From JANQTF01 sp036835375 (lineage in GTDB: Bacteria > Bacteroidota > Bacteroidia > J057): a stretch of 33,868 bases of DNA. How positions within the stretch are numbered: the stretch's first letter is position 1; each line of letters begins with the position of its first letter. This document shows positions 1 to 7,253 of the stretch, in pieces. Below the pieces are notes generated by a model that saw only the letters and a program-made list of their open reading frames with translations, ran no database searches and was not told where the DNA came from. The translations under genes and the position numbers were made by a program. The stretch is from contig DAITMB010000050.1 of the NCBI GenBank assembly GCA_036835375.1, positions 1 to 33,868 on the forward strand. Reading direction: 5' to 3'.

Positions 1-1923
1 ATCATCAAGGCCCTCGACCTGATTCCCGGATTCAGCCTCGGGGTGGAGGGCAGCTCCGGGCTGTTTGTGCGCGGCGGCAGCCCCGACCAAAATCTCATTT
101 TGCTCGACGGCATTCCCGTTTACAACGCCGCGCACCTGTTCGGCTTTTTGTCCATTTTCCACCCCGATGTGGTTCAGTCGCTCGAAGCCTACAAAGGGGC
201 TTTCCCCGCCCGATATGGCGGCAGGCTCTCGTCGGTGATCGACATCAAGACCAAGGAAGGAAGCACCGAGAAGCGCCAGGGAAACGCCTCCATCGGCCTG
301 CTTTCCTCTCGGGTGCTGTGGGAAGGGCCCATCGGAACCAGCAAAAAAACGACCTTTCTCCTCGGTGCTAGGGCCTCCTACCTCGGGCTGCTCACCCTGC
401 CCCTCTACTTCGCCTATCAAGGGGGTTCCGCCGATTTCTATGCCCAATACTGGCTGGCCGACGGCAATGCCCGGATTCAGCATCGGTTCAGCAATGGTGG
501 CCAACTCAGCCTGAGCCTGTATGCCGGGCAGGACATTCTGGCAACGGCCACGAGCGACATCCCGGGCGAGGCTTTTTCTCAATCGCTGCAATGGGGAAAT
601 TACACGGCCTCCCTCCAGTACCGGCAACCGCTTGGCAAAAAATTCTTCTGGAACTCTCTGTTGGCAGGCTCCCGGTACCGATATGGTCTTTCCACCAAAG
701 GGGAGCTTACCCTTGCCAACGACTCCCTCTTCACGACGGAGCAGTTTCTGGCCTCCGGGATCCGTGACCTTACCTGGAAAAACGAGCTGAGCTGGTATGC
801 CAGGCCGGGCCACACCTTCAGCGCCGGAGCGGAACTGAGCAGTTGGCTGGTCACGCCAGGGCTTATCAGGAACGAAAACTCCATCAATGGAATCGTGAAG
901 GAGGTGGAGAGAAGCGTGCCGGCACAGTCGGCGGCGGGCTTTATCGAATGGGTGGGCGATCTGTCGCCTTCTTGGTCGATGCAGGTGGGCCTGCGGGCCA
1001 GCGCTTTTCAAAGCGATACAACCCTTGGTCCCTACTGGGAGCCGCGTGCACGGCTGTCCTACCGCGTCAACGAGCGCTGGAACGTGCAAGCTTCGGGCAG
1101 CGTGATGCGGCAGTTTTTGCAGTTGGTCTCCACCAACGGCATTGGTCTGCCCAACGATGTGTATATCCCTGCTTCGGCCAGTTTTCTGCCCTCAATGTCG
1201 CGCGGGGTGTCGGCGGGCGTATTTCACAGCTTGCCAACATTCAATGCGGAGATCAGTGTGGAGGCCTATGCCAAGCGCTTCGACAACCTACTGGATTTCC
1301 AACTGGGCACCAACCTGCTCGAAAGCATCGAAAATCTGGAGGGATCGGTGCTGCGTGGCGGTATCGGCAGGGCCTACGGTATGGAGTTTTTTGCCCGCAA
1401 AACGGCAGACCGCTGGAAAGGCTGGCTGGGCTATACCCTGGCCTGGAGTGAGCAGCAGTTTGAGGGGGTCAATGGCGGCAACTGGTTTCCGGCCCGCTTC
1501 GACCGGCGGCACGACCTGAGCCTCACCGGCGTGTATGACATCAACAAGCAATTTTCTGTCAGCGGCTCGTTCGTGTTTCAAAGCGGCATTGCCGTGACCT
1601 TTCCCGTAGCCCTGGTGCCCAGTGTGATCCCAGGCGGTGAGGAAGCCATCTACTTTCCGGTGTATGGCTCTCGGAACAACGTCAGGATGCCCGCTTACCA
1701 CCGGATGGATCTCAGCTTTCAGTATCGGCCCAGTAGGAGGGAAAACAGAACCTGGTCATTTGGGGCCTACAATGTCTATAACCAGCAGAACCCTTTTTAC
1801 CTACGGGTAAGGACCGTGTCGGGTATCTTGACCCCGGGAGTCCCCAGCGCAACTGAGTACCGGGTCGAGCAAACCTCCTTCATTCCCTTTCTGCCCTATT
1901 TTTCTTACGAATGGAAATTCTGA
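1..1923 (+). CDS. TonB-dependent outer-membrane receptor, 5' end cut off by the window
   Basis: The reading frame is open from base 1, so the gene starts upstream and lacks its signal peptide and any carboxypeptidase-regulatory-like domain here. The visible protein begins inside the plug domain (IIKALDLIPGF, then LFVRGGSPDQNLILLDGIPV and the YGGRLSSVIDI element) and continues into a long 22-stranded-type barrel rich in alternating aromatic residues. It ends in YEWKF with a terminal phenylalanine, the usual signal for barrel insertion by the BAM complex. Such receptors sit in the outer membrane and import a ligand using energy from TonB-ExbBD. The stop overlaps the next gene by 13 bases. In Bacteroidota this plug type is commonly followed by a DUF4249 lipoprotein, as here. 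The substrate is unknown. A GTG at 43 is an internal codon, not a start. Confidence 0.93.
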   Translation: MIKALDLIPGFSLGVEGSSGLFVRGGSPDQNLILLDGIPVYNAAHLFGFLSIFHPDVVQSLEAYKGAFPARYGGRLSSVIDIKTKEGSTEKRQGNASIGLLSSRVLWEGPIGTSKKTTFLLGARASYLGLLTLPLYFAYQGGSADFYAQYWLADGNARIQHRFSNGGQLSLSLYAGQDILATATSDIPGEAFSQSLQWGNYTASLQYRQPLGKKFFWNSLLAGSRYRYGLSTKGELTLANDSLFTTEQFLASGIRDLTWKNELSWYARPGHTFSAGAELSSWLVTPGLIRNENSINGIVKEVERSVPAQSAAGFIEWVGDLSPSWSMQVGLRASAFQSDTTLGPYWEPRARLSYRVNERWNVQASGSVMRQFLQLVSTNGIGLPNDVYIPASASFLPSMSRGVSAGVFHSLPTFNAEISVEAYAKRFDNLLDFQLGTNLLESIENLEGSVLRGGIGRAYGMEFFARKTADRWKGWLGYTLAWSEQQFEGVNGGNWFPARFDRRHDLSLTGVYDINKQFSVSGSFVFQSGIAVTFPVALVPSVIPGGEEAIYFPVYGSRNNVRMPAYHRMDLSFQYRPSRRENRTWSFGAYNVYNQQNPFYLRVRTVSGILTPGVPSATEYRVEQTSFIPFLPYFSYEWKF

Positions 1924-2825
1924 AGCATCTTCTTCGAAATCATCGTATGATGATCATGGCAAACTACTGGATTGTCCTGGGAATGACCTGCCTGCTTCTG
2001 CTTGGCGGCGCGGGCTGCCGAAAATTCATCGACCTGGATGTAAACCAGCAGCCGGAACAATGGATCCTGTATGGCACCCTGCGCCCGGCAGAGGTTCTGC
2101 GTGTGGAGCTGTATCGGACCCAGCCTGTGGTGGGCGTAGTGTCGGATTCCTTTTGGGTGTCAAATGCTTCGGTGTGGCTCGTGGAGGAAGGGGCCGATAG
2201 TGTGCAGTTGGCGGAACTGGGAAGAGGCATTTATGAAACCGTAGATCCTGTGGAAGTGGGAAAATCCTACGCGCTGAGGGCGTATCACCCGCAGTTGCCT
2301 CCACTGGCGACTGAATATTTGTTTCTCCTTCCCCCACCTGATGTGACTTTATCGCTCCAGGATTCCATTGTCAGAGTTGACGCTGTCAGATTCAACAGCC
2401 TGCTTACAGTCACTTTTCCCGACAGCCTTGCCTCGCCCATTGCTTTCTTCCGACCTTGGTTGGAAGCCAATGAGGAATTATTTGATATTCAAACAATTTT
2501 ATTCGCCACGGCCCCCCTGCCCTCCTCCTGCTACGGCGGCCTCAGAGCTACTTCTTATATCGACCTCCCTTGCACTGGTTCCAGATCCTTCCTGGTAGAT
2601 ATGCCTGAATACCGGGATTCCGTCAGAGGCATTCTACCCATTGATGCCTTTGTGCTGGAGATCGGTCTTTCGTCAAATGGGGAGCTTGACTTTTTCAACG
2701 CTGCCATTCAGGAAGAAGGGTTTGAACTGGGCATTTCTACTCCTATCCTCCTGCCAGAAAACATCCAGAATGGCTATGGCTATTGGTCCATCGCCTCGGG
2801 CAAAACCTATCGGATTGAGCGCTAG
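1911..2825 (+). CDS. DUF4249 family lipoprotein, partner of the upstream TonB receptor
   Basis: This 304-aa protein starts inside the last codons of the receptor gene, which points to one transcript and coupled translation. The N-terminus has a hydrophobic stretch (WIVLGMTCLLLLGGAG) followed by Cys36 in a lipobox-like context, so it should be a lipoprotein. The mature part begins CRKFIDLDVNQQPEQWILYG, the typical opening of DUF4249 proteins, which have an extracellular-type beta-rich fold of unknown function. ATG at 1947 is an alternative start that keeps the hydrophobic stretch; 1911 is preferred because it supplies basic residues (K5, R9, R12) before it. The family regularly accompanies TonB receptors with a CarboxypepD_reg-like domain, so a role in binding the same ligand is inferred, not shown. 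No catalytic motif is visible. Confidence 0.85.
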   Translation: MEILKHLLRNHRMMIMANYWIVLGMTCLLLLGGAGCRKFIDLDVNQQPEQWILYGTLRPAEVLRVELYRTQPVVGVVSDSFWVSNASVWLVEEGADSVQLAELGRGIYETVDPVEVGKSYALRAYHPQLPPLATEYLFLLPPPDVTLSLQDSIVRVDAVRFNSLLTVTFPDSLASPIAFFRPWLEANEELFDIQTILFATAPLPSSCYGGLRATSYIDLPCTGSRSFLVDMPEYRDSVRGILPIDAFVLEIGLSSNGELDFFNAAIQEEGFELGISTPILLPENIQNGYGYWSIASGKTYRIER

Positions 2826-2899
2826 TGCTGAGGCGTTTAAATCACCGATGCATACACCGAACAAGCCTCCATCGGGAGCATTCACTACAGTAGATCCCA

Positions 2900-3362
2900 T
2901 CACCGGCTAGGAGGCTGCTCCTCTCTGGAGATGCGATATAGCTGTGGGTCGGCATCGTTGCACAAGCACCAGAGCCACTGCTGCCCCTCCCGACTGTGCA
3001 GGTGAAAGCGGCATAAGTCCCCGCGAAGGTCCAGTCCGCTGTGGGGAGGCTGAAGCGCTTACCATTCGCCGCCTGTTTGCCCGAGCAACACCAGGCCACG
3101 GGAAGCATCGTAGCAGCCCCGCTTGGGTCCCACCCCCGAAAAATTCCCCCCTAACACCAGATCGGGACGACCATCGCTGTTGAGGTCGGTCGCCACCACA
3201 TCATAGATCGGGGATCCTAAAGTCTAGTCGATGCTCCACAAGATTGGCAAAGTTCACGCCCGTTGCCCTCGGAGCCATGTGTTCGAAGCCCTCTGGCTCA
3301 GCACAATCACAGAGCAGCGACAAGGTTAGGATCTTGAGCGCATGGTGAGGGACTGCCATCAT
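2900..3362 (-). pseudogene. Decayed third CRTAC1-like (VCBS/ASPIC) gene: N- and C-terminal ends only
   Basis: The start ATG at 3362 overlaps the stop of the upstream VCBS2 gene as ATGATG (TGA inside). It is followed by a hydrophobic leader (ALKILTLSLLCDC) and then ATGVNFANLVEHRLDF, which lines up with FTGIDFRNDLAYTEEF near the N-terminus of VCBS1. This frame stops at 3201-3203. A second frame, open from 3223, reads SPIYDVVATDLNSDGRPDLV then LGGN, matching the last VCBS motif of VCBS1 (DLDGDGRPELILGGN). It then meets a TAA at 3059-3061. Continuing in the same frame past that stop gives HSGLDLRGDLCRFHLHSREG to a final TGA at 2900-2902, matching SGLVLRGAVRGLLRVRTREG at the VCBS1 C-terminus. So about a thousand codons are missing, with a frameshift at the junction (about 3224-3240) and one nonsense codon. 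An assembly collapse of paralogues is the alternative explanation. Confidence 0.8.
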
Positions 3363-6300
3363 TGGGGCATCGTTTCCACAGAAAAAACCACAGGACTGTC
3401 GTCGTTGCGAAGCGCCATCCACAGCGTTTGCTTTCCTTGACGGAAGGAGGCGATTTGCCTCACCTCTCCTTTCACACGAAAACCCGATTGTACGGGCAGA
3501 TATGCCTGAAACTGCCCGTCGCCAAGCCCTTTGAGCCAGAGACCGAAGCCCGCGTCATAGCGTCCCATCTCGGGTTTCACCCGGTAGTGATTGCCCGCTA
3601 TCAACAAGTCTGGGATCCCATCGCCATCCATATCTGCTGCCTGAATGGCGTAGGTCGTCGTGATTTGCGCCTCAGGCGGCAGCGGCAATAGCTCGAAGCC
3701 CTTTTCGCCTCGATTCATGACTACGCAGGACGCCAACTGGCGCACTTCATATGTTAATGCGCCTTCGAGTTTCTCCGCCGGAAAAATATCCGTCATCTCT
3801 TGGTCCATGTAGCTACTAAATCGTAGGTAGCGCCGCTTGAGTCCCGGAAGCTGCTTCATGAGGTCGTGGAGCCGCGCATAGGGCAGCAGTTTGCCGTCTT
3901 CGTATCGGCACATGATGGGATCGGGCTGTCCGTTGTTGTCAAAATCATTCACATAGAGAAAAATGGGTAGGCTGTCGCTTGCCCGAAAGCGAGCGTTCAG
4001 CCCGGTGTTGCCTAGCAATAAGTCAGGCAGACCATCGCCATCGAGGTCGGCACTGCTCACGCTGTTCCACCAGCCTTGCGAGCGTCCTAGCCCCAATTCC
4101 TCGGTAACTTTGACGAGTTTTCCACCTTCATTGCGAAACACATGCACGGGCATCCATTCCCCTACCACCACAAGATCTGTGTCGCCATCGCCGTCAATGT
4201 CGGTCCAGATAGCCCCGGTCATCATGCCGAGCTGGAGCAAGTCAGGCGCTTTGTCCCGAGTCACATCTCGAAATTGGCCCTTGCCATCATTTTCGAGCAA
4301 ATAGCCATCTGCTGGCACGCCATAGGCAAAGGGCTTGAGCCGTACCCCCACAAAGAGGTCGAGGTCGCCATCGCCGTCGAAATCGGCTGCGCTCACACAG
4401 GCACTGCTCTCGTATTTGCCACCGGGCAGCACCTGCTCCGATTTGCGAAAGCGACCACGCCCGTCATTGAGATAGAGGCGATCTTTGAGCGCTGAAGACG
4501 ATCCGGAAAATTCCGTGCCACCGCAGGCCACATAGAGATCAGGAGCACCGTCGCCATTGGCATCAAAAAATATCGCATCTACTTCCTCGGAGAGCTTGTC
4601 TTGATCAAATAGATCGGCTTGGCTGCGCTTGAATTGACCTGGCGCCACTTGCAAATAAAGTTCCCCCGCCATGTCCTTTGCCCCGCAAAAGTAGAGATCA
4701 TCAAGGCCGTTACCAGAGACATCCGCGATGGCCACACGAGGTCCTTCGTTGGAGCGCATCTGATACACAAGGCGGTCGCGATCGAAGTCCGAAAAGGCGT
4801 TCTCTCGATGAACAAAAGGAAGCGATTCGCTCAAGTCCACCTGCTCAAAGCGAACCGGGCTCGTGGGGCGCTCAGGCCAGGGAAAGGGGAAGTTGGCAGG
4901 CAAGGCATCGGCCTGCTTGAGGTGCAAATGCTGCCGGGTTTCTACCTGCAAGAGCAAAGATTGACGATCGTCGGGCCAAAACACCTTCAGCGAGTCGAGC
5001 TGATCTGTGTCACCCAAGCCGATCACTTGCCGATAGTCCATCGTGGACTGGAAGCCGCGCATGGGCATATGCTCTACAAAAAATCGCTTTTCTGCGGCAT
5101 AAGCTACGATTTTTGCGCCGATGGCAAAGGGATTTCGCCCCTCCCCTTCGAGTGTGAGGGCGAGCCAGTGACGATCGGGATTGAGTTGAGAGGTCTCGTT
5201 TCGGTAAATGCCAAGGGGCATATTCACATTGTTGATCACAAGATCGAGATCCCCATCACCGTCCAAGTCGGCATACGCCGAGCCATTGGAAAAAGTGAGT
5301 TGATCCAACCCCCATTCGGCAGCTCGATTACTGAAGATAGGAATGCGGGAGGATTCCCCGTGAAAGCCCATATTTTGAAATGCATAGTTGGCCACGGGCC
5401 TGCTGGGAATGGAGTCGATCAGGCGCTTGTAGTCCACCCCTTCCCGCGAGATAATGGAGCGTTTCGTTTCAGCATCGGAAATGAAAGCGAGGTAGTCTTG
5501 ATCTGTGAGATCCTGATAAATACCGTTGGCCACAAAAATGTCTCGTAGCCCGTCATTGTCCATGTCGAAGAGCAGTGCCCCCCAACTCCAGTCAGTCGCC
5601 TCTACCCCTGCCATTCGACTCACGTCACTAAAGCTGTTGTCGCCATGATTGAGGTGGAGCATGTTGCGGGTGAACTGATGGTAAAAGTCGTAGCGCAAAT
5701 TGAGCTGATACTTGTTCCAATCTTCAAAAGTGGTCACCTGCTTGATGCGGGCATCTGGTTGCGGAAGCATATCAGTCACAAAAATATCGGGAGCGCCGTC
5801 TTGATTGAGATCGGCCATATCGGCCCCCATTGAAGCTGCTGAAATCGACTGAAATTGTTCCGTGAGCACTTCCCGAAAGGTACCATCGCGGTTGTTCAAG
5901 TACAGGTAATCCCGTTCAAAAAAGTCGTTTGACACGTAAATGTCTGGCCAATTGTCGCCATCCACATCGCCTACGGTCACCCCCAGCCCAAATCCGATCT
6001 CCGATCCATAGATTCCTGCTTCTTCGCTGATGTCCACAAAGCGGTCGCCGTCGTTGCGCAGCAGTTTGTCACCGCCGAGGGGATCTCGTTTGATACGCTC
6101 ATTTTCCTTGAGATTGAAACTGCCAATGGCGCGATATGAGTTGTTGAGCAAGTAGCAATCGAGGTCACCGTCTTTGTCAAAATCGAAGAATGCTGCGTGG
6201 GTGGAATACCCTTGATCTGCCAGACCGTATATCTCCGCCATTTCTGTGAAGGTCGGCAGCCCCTCCGCGTTGGTTCCTTGATTGATAAAAAGCTCGTTCT

Positions 6301-6565
6301 GCTTGTTGTCTCCTTGGATATCGCCACTGTTGCACACATAAATGTCAAGNNNNNNNNNNNNNNNNNNNNNNNNNNNNNNNNNNNNNNNNNNNNNNNNNNN
6401 NNNNNNNNNNNNNNNNNNNNNNNNNNNNNNNNNNNNNNNNNNNNNNNNNGAGGGAAGCAGCGTGAACCGCTTTTCGCCCGTGGGAATGTCGGACTGGGGG
6501 CTTTGACAGCCAGCGAGACACAAGAGAGTGCACAAAGTGACGGAGACAGGGTGAAAAGCGTTCAT
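3359..6565 (-). CDS. CRTAC1-like VCBS/FG-GAP and ASPIC/UnbV lipoprotein (VCBS2), with an assembly gap
   Basis: A very large exported protein close in sequence to VCBS1 upstream. The N-terminus (TLCTLLCLAGC, Cys20) is a clear lipoprotein signal. After the 100-N gap come repeated Asp-rich VCBS/FG-GAP motifs (FDFDKDGDLDCYLLNN, GDVDGDNWPDIYVSND, FDMDNDGLRDIFVANG, ADLDGDGDLDLVINN), the pattern that binds calcium in beta-propeller blades. An ASPIC/UnbV domain follows (roughly 5190 to 4950, HWLALTLEGEG to VFWPDD). A second series of VCBS motifs runs to the C-terminus (FDANGDGAPDLYVACGG, DFDGDGDLDLFVG, DIDGDGDTDLVVVGEW, DMDGDGIPDLL). It starts 14 bases after the upstream lipoprotein gene and its stop overlaps the remnant gene, so it belongs to the same transcript. 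It is probably an envelope binding or scaffold protein for the SusCD system; no enzyme active site is recognisable. Confidence 0.88.
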   Translation of the reverse strand: MNAFHPVSVTLCTLLCLAGCQSPQSDIPTGEKRFTLLPXXXXXXXXXXXXXXXXXXXXXXXXXXXXXXXXXXLDIYVCNSGDIQGDNKQNELFINQGTNAEGLPTFTEMAEIYGLADQGYSTHAAFFDFDKDGDLDCYLLNNSYRAIGSFNLKENERIKRDPLGGDKLLRNDGDRFVDISEEAGIYGSEIGFGLGVTVGDVDGDNWPDIYVSNDFFERDYLYLNNRDGTFREVLTEQFQSISAASMGADMADLNQDGAPDIFVTDMLPQPDARIKQVTTFEDWNKYQLNLRYDFYHQFTRNMLHLNHGDNSFSDVSRMAGVEATDWSWGALLFDMDNDGLRDIFVANGIYQDLTDQDYLAFISDAETKRSIISREGVDYKRLIDSIPSRPVANYAFQNMGFHGESSRIPIFSNRAAEWGLDQLTFSNGSAYADLDGDGDLDLVINNVNMPLGIYRNETSQLNPDRHWLALTLEGEGRNPFAIGAKIVAYAAEKRFFVEHMPMRGFQSTMDYRQVIGLGDTDQLDSLKVFWPDDRQSLLLQVETRQHLHLKQADALPANFPFPWPERPTSPVRFEQVDLSESLPFVHRENAFSDFDRDRLVYQMRSNEGPRVAIADVSGNGLDDLYFCGAKDMAGELYLQVAPGQFKRSQADLFDQDKLSEEVDAIFFDANGDGAPDLYVACGGTEFSGSSSALKDRLYLNDGRGRFRKSEQVLPGGKYESSACVSAADFDGDGDLDLFVGVRLKPFAYGVPADGYLLENDGKGQFRDVTRDKAPDLLQLGMMTGAIWTDIDGDGDTDLVVVGEWMPVHVFRNEGGKLVKVTEELGLGRSQGWWNSVSSADLDGDGLPDLLLGNTGLNARFRASDSLPIFLYVNDFDNNGQPDPIMCRYEDGKLLPYARLHDLMKQLPGLKRRYLRFSSYMDQEMTDIFPAEKLEGALTYEVRQLASCVVMNRGEKGFELLPLPPEAQITTTYAIQAADMDGDGIPDLLIAGNHYRVKPEMGRYDAGFGLWLKGLGDGQFQAYLPVQSGFRVKGEVRQIASFRQGKQTLWMALRNDDSPVVFSVETMPQ
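6350..6449. other. Assembly gap of exactly 100 N inside VCBS2
   Basis: A run of exactly 100 N, the conventional length for a gap of unknown size. It interrupts VCBS2 between RFTLLP and LDIYVCNSGD. In VCBS1 the equivalent points (TRLP and LDLYVCKSG) are separated by 94 residues, so about 280 bases should be missing rather than 100. The two flanks are in frame only because 100 and about 283 leave the same remainder when divided by three. Confidence 0.97.
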
Positions 6566-6579
6566 GGAGTAGTAGTTTC

Positions 6580-7185
6580 TTACTTCTTGACCTCATTAGC
6601 AGCCAGCAAGTCGGTGAAAGTGGCCTGTACATATTGATTGTCTTTGCAAAAGACTATGATCCGGCGATTGCCATTCACTTTCACATAGGCCTCGGCGTTG
6701 CCATCAGGCGTTTTCATCCGAATAAATTCTCCCTCGTACCAGCGATCAAGCAGAGCAAGCACCTCGGGCAAAAGCTGGTCAGAATGAAAGTCCTTGCTCC
6801 AAAGCGCCCAGGCAACATAGTCAAAAAGCACCGGCATTTGCCAGATATTGCGATCGCCCTCGGTGCTGAAGATTGGATAAAAGTTCATGTTGACCGGGCT
6901 CGAAAATCCTTCTGGCATATAGAGCACCGAACGGTTGCCCGAACCTTCTTTGATGGTACCTTCCAGATTGAGCTGCCAGCAATGTGTATAAAACGCCTGG
7001 GCACTCATGCCAAAGTGAATCCCGAGAAATAGGCTGTCATGCCGTTCGCCAGAGGCAAGTTCGCGCTGCACAAGACGAGTGTATTCCGATTGGGTGCAAC
7101 CGGGCATCGAAAGGAGGCACAGGACACCCATCGCGATGAATAGCAATGCCGGGAGTGTGGAGTCGAACAGAGGCTTACGTTTCAT
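6580..7185 (-). CDS. Uncharacterised 201-aa lipoprotein between the two VCBS genes
   Basis: The protein opens with a basic start (MKRK), a hydrophobic segment (LPALLFIAMGVLCLLSMPG) and Cys30, fitting a lipoprotein although Pro at the -2 position is not ideal. The mature part is mixed alpha/beta with phrases such as FLGIHFGMSAQAFYTHCWQL and EAYVKVNGNRRIIVFCKDNQ. The first phrase resembles the opening of small envelope proteins in which a ligand-controlled segment follows 'GIxFGMS', but I cannot name a family. It is sandwiched between VCBS1 (67-base gap before it) and VCBS2 (14-base gap after it), so it is very probably co-transcribed and works in the same envelope system. It has no visible catalytic motif. 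An internal pair of cysteines (in HCW and VFCK) could form a disulfide, which is speculation. Confidence 0.75.
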   Translation of the reverse strand: MKRKPLFDSTLPALLFIAMGVLCLLSMPGCTQSEYTRLVQRELASGERHDSLFLGIHFGMSAQAFYTHCWQLNLEGTIKEGSGNRSVLYMPEGFSSPVNMNFYPIFSTEGDRNIWQMPVLFDYVAWALWSKDFHSDQLLPEVLALLDRWYEGEFIRMKTPDGNAEAYVKVNGNRRIIVFCKDNQYVQATFTDLLAANEVKK

Positions 7186-7253
7186 GTGGAATATGAAAGG
7201 GTGAAATGGGTGAGTGTTGGAAAAAAAGGAGTTGGGTCATGCACTTAAGGCAT

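Noticed and set aside
4619..5548. Long plus-strand open frame opposite VCBS2 (309 codons)
   Set aside because: It is the mirror of Asp/Gly-rich VCBS repeats: codons such as GAT and GGC leave the opposite strand free of stops. Translation has no signal, motif or sensible domain.
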